NCBI GenBank assembly: GCA_028683855.1
Contig: JAQUHA010000001.1
Location: 62,001-126,000, forward strand
Direction of reading: 5' to 3'
Length of the DNA: 64,000 nucleotides
DNA from: Desulfuromonadaceae bacterium
GTDB taxonomy: Bacteria; Desulfobacterota; Desulfuromonadia; Geobacterales; Pseudopelobacteraceae
The notes under the pieces were generated by a model, which was given only the letters and a program-made list of their open reading frames with translations, was not told the DNA's origin and did no database searches. This document shows positions 17,166-26,444 of this stretch, one piece after another (position 1 is the stretch's first letter; every line of letters starts with the position of its first letter). A program made the position numbers and the translations under genes.

Positions 17166-18191
17166 GTGCGTCCTGATTCTGATTGCGAAGGACTTGATGT
17201 CCTTATAAACAGGAAAATCTGCGCAACACCTTTCCGTAGCGTCATCAGACGTTTACAGTTACGCTTTGATATTTTCGTAACCACCTCTCCGGCACCATTT
17301 CCCGCTTCAAGACTGATTCTAACGAATGAAATCAGGAGACAATCCGAGATTTATCTCCCGATTGCTGAAATCACCACTGCGTTCTGCTTCTTATATCGAA
17401 GCGCACTCACTTACCCGCCGATCATTTCCAGCACCCCCTTTCATAATGCCCTCAGTTGGGCGGATGTTTTTGTATCACTCCCCGGACGATTTCAATTCAC
17501 GGCAAATCCTGCACGGCTTCTGGAGACCCTCCTGGGAGATCGCGATATACTGAAGGATTTTCTGTTCGCTTCATTTCTGCCTGACCGCTTCTACGGTGCT
17601 TCAGGCCGATACCCGCTTCAACTGCAATTCATAAGAGGGTGGTTGCCGAAACGGAGAGCTGAACCGATCAGCTGTCTCGACGCGGCGTGCGGGATCGGGG
17701 AGGATACGTATCATCTGTCTCAACTTCTTCACGAGAGCGGTTATGCAGTCGATGATATTCAGGTAGAGGGGTGGACTATTGAGCCACTGGAGGTTTGGAC
17801 TGCGAAGCATCGTTTTTTTCTCTCCGGAGAGGGGACTGGAAAAATATTAAGTACAGATACGAGCGGAGGATTTGAGCGGGAACTCCGTACGAAAATAAAT
17901 TTCACAGCTGTTGATCTTGCCGTTATTGACTCTGATAAACGATTTGACCTTATCATCTGCAACGGATTACTGGGTGGACCGATTCTTCACGAACCTGATG
18001 CCATTAGAAATGTCGTTAACAATCTGGTAAATATGCTGAAATCAGGGGGAATTCTTCTGGCGGCGGATCATTTTCATGGTGGCTGGAAACAGCACTGCCC
18101 GCAAGAGAATCTACGGGCAGTGTTTAAATCTATTGGGCTTCACCCACTTGAAACGGGCGAAGGTATCGGAGGGTTAAAAACGGACCAGTAA
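17166..18191 (+). CDS. class I SAM-dependent methyltransferase, CheR-like C-terminal half
   Basis: A 341-residue protein. The C-terminal half (about 170-335) is a Rossmann methyltransferase: motif I is CLDAACGIGEDTYHL, followed by an acidic strand (VEGWTIEPLE), FDLIICNGLLGGP (motif IV region) and LKSGGILLAADHF. This resembles CheR-type methyltransferases. The first 165 residues match nothing I recognise. The GTG start lies 1 nt after the mqnE stop, so the two are co-translated. Its last 18 nt overlap the convergent fabH end. A role in quinone metabolism is possible because of mqnE, but the substrate is unknown. Confidence 0.72.
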   Translation: MRPDSDCEGLDVLINRKICATPFRSVIRRLQLRFDIFVTTSPAPFPASRLILTNEIRRQSEIYLPIAEITTAFCFLYRSALTYPPIISSTPFHNALSWADVFVSLPGRFQFTANPARLLETLLGDRDILKDFLFASFLPDRFYGASGRYPLQLQFIRGWLPKRRAEPISCLDAACGIGEDTYHLSQLLHESGYAVDDIQVEGWTIEPLEVWTAKHRFFLSGEGTGKILSTDTSGGFERELRTKINFTAVDLAVIDSDKRFDLIICNGLLGGPILHEPDAIRNVVNNLVNMLKSGGILLAADHFHGGWKQHCPQENLRAVFKSIGLHPLETGEGIGGLKTDQ

Positions 18192-19157
18192 ACCACCCCA
18201 GGTAAGTCCGCCACCAAAAGCCATTGTCAAAACCAGATTTCCCGGTTTGATTGTGCCGTTTCTGAGGTTTTCGTCAAGTACAAGCGCCACCGAGGCTGCG
18301 GAGGTATTGCCACAGCGATCGAGATTGATCAGAAACTGCTCTTTAGGGAATCCGCACTTCTTCGAGATGAAGTCGATCATGCGTATATTAGCCTGATGTG
18401 GAATGATGTAGTCCAGATCGGAGGGTTTGATTCCGGCCTTGGCGCAGAGGCTTTCTATAATGTCCGGAATAACGTCGGTTGCAAAGATATATACCTGCTT
18501 CCCTGCCATCTGAAAATAGATATCCCGGGCATCAATTGTCTCCGGAGTAATCGGCTTTCTGGAACCGGAAGATGGAACCTGAATCAGCTGCCACCCCTTG
18601 CCGTCACTTCGCATATAGGTATGTTGAATGCCAAGCTCGCTACTCCCGCCGCTCGTCAGAATTGCGGCACCTGCGCCATCTCCAAAGAGAGGACAGCTAT
18701 TTTTATCGTTGAAATCCAGAATGCGTGAATAAACGTCCGCGCCAATCGCCATCACCGTTTTGTATTTGCCGCATTTTATAAAATTATCCGCAATTTCAAG
18801 TGCATATACAAAACTTGAACAAACCGCGTTAACGTCAAAGGCAAAAGCATTTTTGGCTGCAATATTTTCCTGCACAATACAAGCGGTAGAGGGGAGACTC
18901 ATATCCGGAGTTGATGTTCCAATCACAATGCAGTCCAGTTCGGACGCGTCTATGCCGGCATTTTCCAGAGCGTTTCTGGCAGCTATAGTAGCCAGGTCTG
19001 AGGTTGCCTGATCGGCATGAGCAAAACGCCGCTCACGGATGCCGGTGCGTGAAAAGATCCATTCGTCGGCATTTTCAACAAGATAATCAAAATGACTGTT
19101 TGGTATAACCCTGTCCGGCAGACAGGAACCGCTGCCGATAATTTTCGAAATAATCAT
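18174..19157 (-). CDS. fabH: beta-ketoacyl-ACP synthase III
   Basis: A 327-residue thiolase-fold enzyme that starts fatty acid synthesis by condensing acyl-CoA with malonyl-ACP. The catalytic triad is visible: Cys113 in AVCSSF, His254 in PHQAN, Asn284 in GNTSAAS. GGGLTWGG near the C-terminus is the family glycine loop. ATG at 19157 follows GGGGAGAAC. It is not next to plsX or fabD here, so it may be one of several FabH copies. Its 3' end overlaps the convergent methyltransferase gene by 18 nt, with no room for a terminator between them. Confidence 0.92.
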   Translation of the reverse strand: MIISKIIGSGSCLPDRVIPNSHFDYLVENADEWIFSRTGIRERRFAHADQATSDLATIAARNALENAGIDASELDCIVIGTSTPDMSLPSTACIVQENIAAKNAFAFDVNAVCSSFVYALEIADNFIKCGKYKTVMAIGADVYSRILDFNDKNSCPLFGDGAGAAILTSGGSSELGIQHTYMRSDGKGWQLIQVPSSGSRKPITPETIDARDIYFQMAGKQVYIFATDVIPDIIESLCAKAGIKPSDLDYIIPHQANIRMIDFISKKCGFPKEQFLINLDRCGNTSAASVALVLDENLRNGTIKPGNLVLTMAFGGGLTWGGLLVRF

Positions 19158-19290
19158 GTTCTCCCCGTTTTTGCCAGAGTGTGAAAGGCGAATTTCATCC
19201 TTAATAAAGTTTTTCAGTTATCTCACAAAATAACACCGTTCGTCAAACTGATATATGAGTAAACGGCGTACATTTTCAGCGGTTGTCTCA

Positions 19291-19614
19291 TCATTCAACC
19301 GGCCCGGATCTGAGTACATCTATCACTGAAAACAGCCAGACGGCGCAGAAGCCGAACAGAACAATTTTCCCGAAACCTGTCGCACCATCAATTGCAGCCA
19401 GAACCTCGGAAGTTGTAATTGTTATAGCTCCACCGGCGATCTGAGATGCAATAACCGGTGAAAGCCCTCTTAAAACGACAAATAGTCCGAGAATCAGGAC
19501 AAAATTTACGAGTATGATAAGTATGCCACCCACCAATTTACGCCCGAGATAGAGCTGTCCGAGACCTGGAAGTACGAATGCTGACAATAAACAGGCGGTC
19601 AGTTTTTTATTCAT
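19291..19614 (-). CDS. small membrane protein with TM2-like motif
   Basis: A 107-residue protein with three hydrophobic segments. Residues 5-20 carry FVLPGLGQLYLGRKLVGG, the characteristic GxGQxYxG turn of TM2/DUF5683-type proteins. A long helix (about 28-45) and a C-terminal helix (IVLFGFCAVWLFSVIDVL) follow. The start at 19614 has AAGGAC at a proper distance; a longer frame of 17 extra codons lacks a site. The function of this family is unknown. It is divergent from the YggT gene starting at 19711, and the 96 bases between them must hold both promoters. Confidence 0.7.
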   Translation of the reverse strand: MNKKLTACLLSAFVLPGLGQLYLGRKLVGGILIILVNFVLILGLFVVLRGLSPVIASQIAGGAITITTSEVLAAIDGATGFGKIVLFGFCAVWLFSVIDVLRSGPVE

Positions 19615-19710
19615 GATCTGTCCTTTTTGGTTTCTGCTTTTGACATTAATAGAGCATTGCGGCATAGTACCGGCAGATTATCCACAACTTTTAACCACGG
19701 GAGCAATCAG

Positions 19711-20037
19711 ATGGTTCTACTTGCAAATATATTACTGGCAATGGCTAAGCTTATTGAACTGGCAAGCGGACTTCTTACGCTTTACAAATATGTGCTCTTA
19801 GCCAGTGTAGTTGTTTCGTGGGTTAACGCGGATCCGTACAATCCACTGGTAAACTTCATCTATCGTGTAACAGACCCTGTGCTACGCCGCATTAGACGTA
19901 GTATGCCTGAAACTGGAATGCTCGATTTATCACCGCTAGTAGCCTTTGCCGCCATTTATGTGCTGCAGATCATCGTGTTTGATACAGCTTACCACTATTT
20001 AGTCACTACAAGCATGACACTTAAAATGGGGAGTTGA
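19711..20037 (+). CDS. YggT family membrane protein
   Basis: A 108-residue inner-membrane protein. Hydrophobic segments at about 1-30 and 73-95 flank the YggT signature: SWVNADPYNPLVNFIYRVTD, then DPVLRRIRRSMP and LDLSPLVAFAAIYVLQ. ATG at 19711 is preceded by GGGAG 8 nt upstream; 28 additional codons upstream overlap the divergent gene and are rejected. The family is often linked to cell division or osmotic tolerance in other bacteria; no such partner is adjacent here. Confidence 0.85.
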   Translation: MVLLANILLAMAKLIELASGLLTLYKYVLLASVVVSWVNADPYNPLVNFIYRVTDPVLRRIRRSMPETGMLDLSPLVAFAAIYVLQIIVFDTAYHYLVTTSMTLKMGS

Positions 20038-20102
20038 GCCACATAACTCTTCAAATTTATAACTTTCATATTCAGAACGTATTATAAAATAAGTACCAAA
20101 AA

Positions 20103-20129
20103 AAAGCCCCGGAGAGTATCCGGGGCTTT
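20103..20129 (-). terminator. rho-independent terminator of the cold-shock gene
   Basis: Stem AAAGCCCCGGA / TCCGGGGCTTT with loop GAGTA. Read on the minus strand it is followed by at least eight T, ideal for ending the cold-shock transcript at 20152. It could also stop the YggT transcript from the other side. Confidence 0.85.
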
Positions 20130-20151
20130 CTGTTCTGGACTGAAGCTGGCC

Positions 20152-20352
20152 TTAAATTCTTGTTACGTTCGCGGCCTGAAGCCCTTTCGGACCCTTTGTT
20201 ACTTCAAAAGTTACTCTATCGCCTTCTGCAAGGGATTTGAAACCTTCGCCTGCGATTGCGGAGAAGTGGCAGAATACATCTTCGCCACCTTCCTGCTCAA
20301 GAAATCCAAAACCCTTGCTGTCATTGAACCATTTTACTGTTCCGTTTACCAT
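20152..20352 (-). CDS. CspA-family cold-shock protein
   Basis: A 66-residue single OB-fold nucleic-acid-binding protein. RNP1 (KGFGFLEQ) and RNP2 (DVFCHFSAI) are both present in standard positions, and [11 protein letters not shown] opens the chain as in CspA. It binds single-stranded RNA and acts as an RNA chaperone and antiterminator. ATG at 20352 follows AGGAG. Its 5' leader contains a perfect 18-bp palindrome. It is monocistronic with its own terminator. Confidence 0.95.
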   Translation of the reverse strand: MVNGTVKWFNDSKGFGFLEQEGGEDVFCHFSAIAGEGFKSLAEGDRVTFEVTKGPKGLQAANVTRI

Positions 20353-20388
20353 TGCTTGCTTCTCCTGATTCTTCTTAATTATTTTGTC

Positions 20389-20438
20389 CGAAAGTTCGAA
20401 CTTTCGTCACATTAACAGCTATCTCAAAAATATGTCAA
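20389..20438 (-). promoter_or_regulatory. cold-shock gene promoter with 18-bp palindrome
   Basis: TTGACA (minus strand, 20438-20433), 17-nt spacer, then a poor -10 TTAATG at 20415-20410. Immediately downstream is the perfect palindrome CGAAAGTTCGAACTTTCG at 20389-20406, which overlaps the predicted transcription start. It could be an operator or the first hairpin of the leader RNA. The palindrome is certain; the promoter call is weak. Confidence 0.4.
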
Positions 20439-20458
20439 GCAAATAAAAACATATTTGG

Positions 20459-21373
20459 TTATTTATGAATTATTTTTATGGCCTGCTCCAAGAGCTCATT
20501 ATCACCATCAATCCAGTTAATTAAAATTCCATCTCTTTCCATGCGTCTATACCAGTTCATCTGGCGCTTGGCAAAATTATGAATCGCTGCATTCAGTTTT
20601 TGAAACATATCGTTTTTATTCAATTCTCCTCGGAGATACTCACCCACATAACGATATTCAAGACCGTAATAATTGAGTCTGTCCCAACCCACCCCGATTG
20701 AATTCAGATGTTCAACCTCCTCGATCATTCCACTATCAAGGCGTGACTTCAAGCGACCGGTTATACGCTGACGAAGCACATCACGCTCCAGATGTATTCC
20801 GATCACAGTCGATGAGAGCTTAACTACCGGATCAGGTAGTTGGCTGCTGGAAATTTCGCCACGTGCTATTTCTATAGCCCGGATTGTCCGTTCTCTATCC
20901 AACAGATCAGTACTGTTGTGCTGACCCGGCTTGAGAGTGCTCAGTAAAGAGACTAACTCTTCACCACTTTTCTCTGCAAGCTCAGACCGTAAAGCTTCAT
21001 CACGGGGAACTTCAATCAATCTATACCCTCTAAGGACAGAATCGAGATACATACCACTGCCGCCACAGAGAATCGGCATCATATTTCGCAGGGTAATATC
21101 TTCAAATGCTGCATTAAATCTGCGTTTAAATTCAAAGACGCTAAACTCTTCACCTGCACCAAGCACATCAATCAGATGATATCGAATATCTTTATATTCG
21201 TGGAGATCCTTACCGCTGCCAATATCCATTCCGCGAAAAACCTGACGCGAATCAGCCGATATAATCTCTCCGCAGACAATCTCTGCTATCGCAACCGCCA
21301 GACGCGTTTTACCTGAAGCTGTTGGACCAAGCACCGTTATAAGTTCTGATGTTTCATGGAGATTCATATTCAT
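20459..21373 (-). CDS. miaA: tRNA dimethylallyltransferase
   Basis: A 304-residue enzyme that prenylates A37 of tRNAs reading UNN codons. The P-loop is GPTASGKTRLAVAIA, followed by EIISADSRQVFRGMDIGSGK, the DVLGAGEEFSVFEF block and GGSGMYLDSVLRG. The C-terminus has INWIDGDNE. The start at 21373 overlaps the tatD stop as ATGA, indicating coupled translation; no strong ribosome site is present. A second ATG lies 6 nt later. Last gene of the rlmH-to-miaA run. Confidence 0.93.
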   Translation of the reverse strand: MNMNLHETSELITVLGPTASGKTRLAVAIAEIVCGEIISADSRQVFRGMDIGSGKDLHEYKDIRYHLIDVLGAGEEFSVFEFKRRFNAAFEDITLRNMMPILCGGSGMYLDSVLRGYRLIEVPRDEALRSELAEKSGEELVSLLSTLKPGQHNSTDLLDRERTIRAIEIARGEISSSQLPDPVVKLSSTVIGIHLERDVLRQRITGRLKSRLDSGMIEEVEHLNSIGVGWDRLNYYGLEYRYVGEYLRGELNKNDMFQKLNAAIHNFAKRQMNWYRRMERDGILINWIDGDNELLEQAIKIIHK

Positions 21374-22143
21374 AAACCATTCAGACGGAGAATTCGATTC
21401 GCATTTGCTGTCGTGATCTCTGCAATCGTTTCTGGTTCGACCCCACGCAAAGCTGCGACCAGGAGCACTGTCTCCATAATCCACTCCGGCTTGTTGTATT
21501 TTCCATGAAATAGTTCAGGGGTCATATACGGGGCATCAGTTTCAAACACCATGCTTTCCATCGGCAGTTCTTTTGCCAGACGCAGAGGTTTAACCGCATT
21601 CTTTAACGTAACGGACCCTGAAAGAGAAATTGTAAAACCCATTCGGATAAACTCTCGCGCAGTCTCGACTGAACCGGAATAGGCGTGCATAATCCCTCCG
21701 ACCTTAGAAGCCCCCTCTTCCCCCATTATTTTCAGTGTCTGAGCAAAAAGTTTCCTGCAGTGTACTAAAAGTGGAATATCAAGCTTCAATGCAATTCTGA
21801 TCTGTTCTCTAAAAACCTGCTCCTGTTTCAGAATTGGAATTTTGAAAGCCGGATCAAGACCTGTTTCTCCAAGAGCAAACCCATCACCAGCAATAATGGA
21901 AAGATCATCAAGTGTCTGGTCTGTTACCAAATCAGCATACATCGGATGAATACCGTACGCCGGAAAAACCATTGGATACTCTGCTGCCAGCGAAGAGATA
22001 CCTTGCCACCCTTCAGGATTGAGACCTGGAACTACAAAACCGTGGACACCAACTGACTCTGCAGCTTTAAGTAAGGAGGGAAGGTTTGATCTAATCGGGT
22101 CAAGATCCAGGTGGCAATGCGTGTCGATGAGGCGCAAACTCAT
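21370..22143 (-). CDS. tatD: TatD family hydrolase
   Basis: A 257-residue metal-dependent hydrolase of TIM-barrel type, known as a 3'-5' DNase/RNase. Metal ligands in order: LIDTHCHLD at the N-terminus, GETGLDPAF, PLLVHCRK, GIMHAYSGS, and FETDAPYMTP near the C-terminus. The ATG overlaps the stop of the upstream phospholipase D gene by 4 nt, and its own stop overlaps the miaA start. Tight packing implies one transcript, although the functions are not obviously related. Confidence 0.93.
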   Translation of the reverse strand: MSLRLIDTHCHLDLDPIRSNLPSLLKAAESVGVHGFVVPGLNPEGWQGISSLAAEYPMVFPAYGIHPMYADLVTDQTLDDLSIIAGDGFALGETGLDPAFKIPILKQEQVFREQIRIALKLDIPLLVHCRKLFAQTLKIMGEEGASKVGGIMHAYSGSVETAREFIRMGFTISLSGSVTLKNAVKPLRLAKELPMESMVFETDAPYMTPELFHGKYNKPEWIMETVLLVAALRGVEPETIAEITTANANRILRLNGL

Positions 22144-23345
22144 GCAAACCAGCCAAACAGCTTTACAACCCGCTCCATAATACGAATGATGAAACCTCGC
22201 TTCTCATGTACATCAAGTTCCACCGGACGAGCCCCGGCTATCTCCTCAAGCAGCAGACTCCGAATTTGTGCGCCAAATGCCACGTTATCCACCACACAGT
22301 TTATTTCAAAATTACGATGAAAACTCCGCTGATCCAGGTTGGCTGAACCTATTACAGTACGTTCTTCATCAATCAGCATTACCTTTGCGTGCAGTATTTC
22401 ACGCTCCAGCTCAAATATCTGAACTCCACCCTTCAGCAGAGTAGCATATGAACTCCGCCCAAGAAGAAGCATAAACGGGACATCACTCCGAGCAGGCAGA
22501 AGCAGACTCACTTTAACACCGCGGCGTACAGCCCTTAGAATGGAGCGGATAATACGGGGACCAGGAACAAAGTACGGGGTGGCGATCATTATTTCATCAA
22601 CAGCTGAAGCGATGTTGAGCTGGAAAGCTTCTCTAATGTATGAACGCCGCTGGCGAGGTCCTCCGCTAATTATGTTGACTGCTGCATCACCAGACCTGTC
22701 TGCGAGACTTTTTAACGCACCACTATTAAGATCAGGGTAAGCTTCCCCATGTTCGGCACTCCAGGTCTCAAAAAATATGCTCTCTAATTCAGTAACCGCC
22801 TCCCCCCTGAGAGTAAAACCGAGATCACGGAAATTCAATTTTTCAGCTACACATCCGGCATACTCGTCTCCTATGTTGAAACCACCCAGAAACGCCAGTT
22901 TACCGTCTATAATTGTCATCTTCCGATGATCTCTTTTGTCGAACCAGTAAAAGCCCCTTTTAAAGGAGGGGACGTTAAATGCGATGAGCTTTACTCCATT
23001 CTTGGAAAGTTTTTTAAAGAAGGATGCAGGTGTATCCAGACAGCCGATATAATCGTATATCAGGAATACTTTCACACCGCGCTTTATAGCGGCAATCAAT
23101 TCATTTGATAAAGAGCTCCCTATTCTATCGTTGTGGATCATATAGTATTCCAGCAGGACAGTATGTTCTGCAGACCTTATTCCTGTGAAAAGGGATTCGA
23201 AAAACTGTCGTCCCCCCTCAAAGAGTTCAAGGCTGTTGTGCCGATGAGTAACCGGCAAATCCAGAGGTCGTAAGCGCCCCAACAGTCTGGTAAATCTTGA
23301 AATTCTCCTTTTATGTTTGAAGTGATTTCCTCGCATAATATTCAC
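22140..23345 (-). CDS. phospholipase D family protein, cardiolipin synthase-like
   Basis: A 401-residue protein with two HKD catalytic motifs: His140-Lys142-Asp147 in DHRKMTIID, and His319-Lys321-Asp326 in LHAKVMLID. GGFNIGDEY and GSANLDQRSF follow each motif, as in cardiolipin synthases of the ClsB type, and no N-terminal membrane helices are present. The likely reaction is phosphatidyl transfer between phospholipids. The N-terminus is basic (HFKHKRRISRFTRLLGRLR), suitable for membrane contact. The stop overlaps the tatD start by 4 nt. The start could be at codon 1 or at the Met at position 4. Confidence 0.87.
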   Translation of the reverse strand: MNIMRGNHFKHKRRISRFTRLLGRLRPLDLPVTHRHNSLELFEGGRQFFESLFTGIRSAEHTVLLEYYMIHNDRIGSSLSNELIAAIKRGVKVFLIYDYIGCLDTPASFFKKLSKNGVKLIAFNVPSFKRGFYWFDKRDHRKMTIIDGKLAFLGGFNIGDEYAGCVAEKLNFRDLGFTLRGEAVTELESIFFETWSAEHGEAYPDLNSGALKSLADRSGDAAVNIISGGPRQRRSYIREAFQLNIASAVDEIMIATPYFVPGPRIIRSILRAVRRGVKVSLLLPARSDVPFMLLLGRSSYATLLKGGVQIFELEREILHAKVMLIDEERTVIGSANLDQRSFHRNFEINCVVDNVAFGAQIRSLLLEEIAGARPVELDVHEKRGFIIRIMERVVKLFGWFA

Positions 23346-23351
23346 ATAGCG

Positions 23352-24008
23352 CTATGTAACCGTAATTTTTAACTTACCAACCAAAGGGATCTCTGCAGTC
23401 ATAACATCACCAGACACCACCTTACCAACTCCGGCAGGAGTCCCGGTAAGGATTATATCACCCGCCTCCAGAGTGAATATAGCTGATATATATGCAATAA
23501 TCTGCGGTATCCCGTGAATCATGTCAGAGGCAGTTCCATTTTGACGAACATCTCCGTTAACAGAAAGCATGAGATTCAGATTTTGTGGTTCGGCAATACT
23601 TGAAGCCAGAACAAAATCGGAAAGCGGACAGGCTGTGTCGAACCCCTTCGCGATCTCCCATGGAAGCCCCTTGGCTTTTAACCGACCCTGCACATCGCGC
23701 AAAGTCATATCAATTGCCACACCGTAACCGGCAATATAATCACCAGCCTCCTCTACCGAAACCTCCCTGCACTGTTTTCCTACAAGCAGCGCAAGCTCAA
23801 CCTCAAAATGGCACTCATCCGAATAATTAGGGATCTTAACCGAATCGGCATCTCCAATAACCGAGGAAGCCGGTTTCATAAAGAGTACAGGAGCATCGGG
23901 GGTCTCATTCCCAAGCTCGCGTGCGTGCTCTGCATAGTTGCGCGCCAGACAGACTATTTTACCTATAGAAAAGCGTTGATCTGTATCTATCAATTTGCGA
24001 GTTATCAT
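23352..24008 (-). CDS. fumarylacetoacetate hydrolase family protein
   Basis: A 218-residue FAH-fold enzyme. [16 protein letters not shown] is the typical opening, [13 protein letters not shown] supplies the metal-binding Glu pair, [12 protein letters not shown] the Asp, and [12 protein letters not shown] the C-terminal loop. Members cleave C-C bonds in acylpyruvates or decarboxylate oxaloacetate, and the substrate cannot be told from sequence. The ATG overlaps the gpmI stop by 4 nt. Next to gpmI a role in pyruvate/oxaloacetate clean-up is plausible but unproven. Confidence 0.88.
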   Translation of the reverse strand: MITRKLIDTDQRFSIGKIVCLARNYAEHARELGNETPDAPVLFMKPASSVIGDADSVKIPNYSDECHFEVELALLVGKQCREVSVEEAGDYIAGYGVAIDMTLRDVQGRLKAKGLPWEIAKGFDTACPLSDFVLASSIAEPQNLNLMLSVNGDVRQNGTASDMIHGIPQIIAYISAIFTLEAGDIILTGTPAGVGKVVSGDVMTAEIPLVGKLKITVT

Positions 24009-25537
24009 ATCAAACTTCTCCCCGTCATCTCTTTCGGCTGTGGAACTCCGAGAATCTTGAGCATGGTCGGCGCGATATCCTCCAGCGCTCCACCCTCTCG
24101 AAGCGTTACCCCTTTGCGGCTCTCATCAACAAGAAGCAGCCAGACCGGATTGGTAGTGTGTGCCGTGAAGGGCTCGCCATCTTCACCCAGCATCTGCTCT
24201 GCATTGCCATGATCAGCCGTTATCAGCACAGCACCGCCAAGCTCCTGAACTTTCGAGACAAGCCGCCCCGCACAATGGTCTACCGTTTCAACCGCCTTGA
24301 TTGCCGCCGACTCGATTCCGGTATGCCCGACCATGTCACAATTAGCAAAATTGAGGATTATGACGTCATAAAGAGAGCTGTCCAGACGTACAAGAAGTTC
24401 ATCCGTCACCAGACCGGCGCTCATTTCCGGCTTCTGGTCGTAAGTGGCAACCTCCTTTGGTGAAGGGATGAGACATCGATCCTCCCCCGGAAAAGGCTCC
24501 TCCACTCCGCCGTTAAAGAAAAAGGTAACATGGGCATACTTCTCGGTTTCCGCTATGCGAAGCTGTTTTTTACCGGCATTCGCCAGAACACCCCCAAGAA
24601 TATTGGTCAGGCTCGTTTGGGCATAAGCTATCGGAAGACCAAAAGTCGCATCATATTCGGTCATGCAGACATAACCGGCAAGAGCCGGATGAGACTTGCG
24701 CTCAAAACCGTCAAAGTTTTCCAGAGCAATTGCACGGGTTATCTCACGAGCACGATCAGAGCGGAAATTTATAAAGATGAAACCATCGCCATCTTTTAAC
24801 ATTCCAACCGGCTGACCATTTTTTCCGATAATCGCAGGGAGCACAAACTCGTCATGTAGATCATTGGCATAACTGGCGGCAATTGCTTCCGCTGCCGAGG
24901 GAAACATGCTACCTTCGCCGGAGACAATGGCGTTATAACCTTTCTCAACGCGATCCCAGCGATTGTCACGATCCATGGTGTAGTAGCGTCCTGTTACCGT
25001 AGCTATGGTACCGACACCGATCCTGGCGATCTCATTTTCAAGCTCCTGAAGGTAACCGGCGCCACTCTGCGGAGGGGTATCGCGGCCATCCAGAATGCAG
25101 TGGATAAGAACTTCCGGAACCTTCTCCCTCTTTGCCAGCTCCAGCATCGCATAAAGATGAGTATTATGTGAATGAACCCCGCCATCAGAGAGAAGACCGG
25201 CAAGGTGCAGTGCGCCACCCTTCTCCCTTGTCTTCCGGATACACTCCAGCAGAGCCGGATTGGTGAAAAAATCTCCATCGAGGATTGATTTGGTGATGCG
25301 GGTAAGATCCTGATAAACAACACGTCCAGCCCCGATATTCAGATGACCGACCTCCGAATTGCCCATCTGCCCCTCCGGAAGCCCCACCGCCATACCTGAA
25401 GTACTGATTTTGGTATGTGGATACTCACTCAGGTATTTCGTCAGGTTGGGAGTTTTCGCCAGAGCAACAGCATTGTGGGCAGTTTCGGGATTTATCCCCC
25501 AACCGTCGAGAATCATGAGAAGCAGAGGTTTTTTCAT
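24005..25537 (-). CDS. gpmI: 2,3-bisphosphoglycerate-independent phosphoglycerate mutase
   Basis: A 510-residue glycolytic/gluconeogenic enzyme interconverting 3- and 2-phosphoglycerate through a phosphoserine. The active-site serine is in [14 protein letters not shown], and metal sites are in LMILDGWG near the N-terminus, [12 protein letters not shown] and [10 protein letters not shown]. The start at 25537 is chosen because AAAGG lies 7 nt upstream; the ATG 9 nt earlier would abut that site. Length is normal for the family. Located between rlmH and the FAH gene on one probable transcript. Confidence 0.96.
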   Translation of the reverse strand: MKKPLLLMILDGWGINPETAHNAVALAKTPNLTKYLSEYPHTKISTSGMAVGLPEGQMGNSEVGHLNIGAGRVVYQDLTRITKSILDGDFFTNPALLECIRKTREKGGALHLAGLLSDGGVHSHNTHLYAMLELAKREKVPEVLIHCILDGRDTPPQSGAGYLQELENEIARIGVGTIATVTGRYYTMDRDNRWDRVEKGYNAIVSGEGSMFPSAAEAIAASYANDLHDEFVLPAIIGKNGQPVGMLKDGDGFIFINFRSDRAREITRAIALENFDGFERKSHPALAGYVCMTEYDATFGLPIAYAQTSLTNILGGVLANAGKKQLRIAETEKYAHVTFFFNGGVEEPFPGEDRCLIPSPKEVATYDQKPEMSAGLVTDELLVRLDSSLYDVIILNFANCDMVGHTGIESAAIKAVETVDHCAGRLVSKVQELGGAVLITADHGNAEQMLGEDGEPFTAHTTNPVWLLLVDESRKGVTLREGGALEDIAPTMLKILGVPQPKEMTGRSLI

Positions 25538-25555
25538 GAGAGACATCCTTTCACA

Positions 25556-26014
25556 TCAGTGATGATACGGCTCATTGTTTAATATGGTAAAGGCACGATA
25601 GATCTGTTCCAGCAAAAAGACCCGGACCATCTGGTGGGTAAAGGTCATTTTTGACAACGCCAGCAACTTGCCCCGTCTACGAAACTCTTCAGAAAAACCG
25701 TAGGCGCCGCCGATGGCAAAAACAATCTCACCGCTGCCGCTGTCCCGCTGTTTGCCGATAAAAGATGCCAGTCCGGGGGAGTCCATCTGCTCACCACGTT
25801 CGTCCAGAAGAACAAGAGTAGCGCCGGGAGGAATCTGCTTTTCCAGACGCTCGCATTCACGCCGGCGCATCTCTTCCGCCTCAGCCCCTTTTTCATCGCG
25901 AATATCAAGCAGCTCCAGCGGAATATAGCGCTTGATCCTGCCGGAATACTCCTCAATGGCGTCCTTCACCCAGGGATAACGGCTCTTTCCGATCCAGATA
26001 ATTTTAAGTTTCAT
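25556..26014 (-). CDS. rlmH: 23S rRNA (pseudouridine1915-N3)-methyltransferase
   Basis: A 152-residue SPOUT-family methyltransferase that modifies helix 69 of 23S rRNA. KIIWIGKSRYPWVKDAIEEY opens the chain, FAIGGAYGFSEEFR forms the trefoil-knot SAM site, and the C-terminal EQIYRAFTILNNEPYHH with terminal YHH is diagnostic. In many bacteria rlmH follows rsfS directly. Here a 4-kb islet separates them. It is presumably still transcribed leftward with gpmI. Confidence 0.95.
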   Translation of the reverse strand: MKLKIIWIGKSRYPWVKDAIEEYSGRIKRYIPLELLDIRDEKGAEAEEMRRRECERLEKQIPPGATLVLLDERGEQMDSPGLASFIGKQRDSGSGEIVFAIGGAYGFSEEFRRRGKLLALSKMTFTHQMVRVFLLEQIYRAFTILNNEPYHH

Positions 26015-26068
26015 AATATGACTTCAAGAGTAGCGTTCATAATGACAGAAGATACTTGTAAAAGGTGT

Positions 26069-26413
26069 TCATGTAAAGTTCGGGTGTTGAACTAATTCTC
26101 TGGCTTTTCTTTCATGACCATCCGGCAAGCCAAGAAACTCCAGCAGATAAGAATCTTTGAAAACGCTGAGGGCATCTGGATGAATTTGTGTCACCAGTGA
26201 TGAGACTTTTTCATCCAGGCGGTAGATCTCGTAAAATTGCCGCATCCGGAACAGGTATCGGCGCGTGAAACCGCGCAATCCAGGATGGGTGCGGACGAGG
26301 TAGACGGCAAGCTTCTACCACACCATCGCCCCATTAGCGTTTTCAATCTTGCAGCTGATGTACTTACCCACATACCAGTACAAATCAATCAGGGTGTATA
26401 TACAGCTTTGCAG
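26069..26413 (-). pseudogene. DUF1016/YhcG PDDEXK nuclease remnant
   Basis: The minus strand encodes a recognisable DUF1016 N-terminal domain: TLIDLYWYVGKYISCKIEN, then an in-frame TAG at 26315-26317, then KLAVYLVRTHPGLRGFTRR, LFRMRQFYEIYRLDEKVSSL, and HPDALSVFKDSYLLEFLGLP. In intact proteins about 70-90 residues separate the KVSxLVTQ segment from the HPxAxSVFKDSY segment; here they are fused. The C-terminal PDDEXK nuclease core is missing, replaced by a short tail. The gene is inactive by deletion, a stop codon and truncation. It lies next to a broken dinD and an MmeI-like gene. Family recognition is from memory of the conserved blocks. Confidence 0.75.
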
Positions 26414-26444
26414 TTATCAGGGCTCCCGAATAGACTGGCAATTT

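Noticed and set aside
26015..26080. Attachment-site or target-site repeats at the islet edges
   Set aside because: I compared the sequence at both edges (26015-26080 and 29860-30052) and saw no convincing matching repeats; an empty-site comparison is needed.
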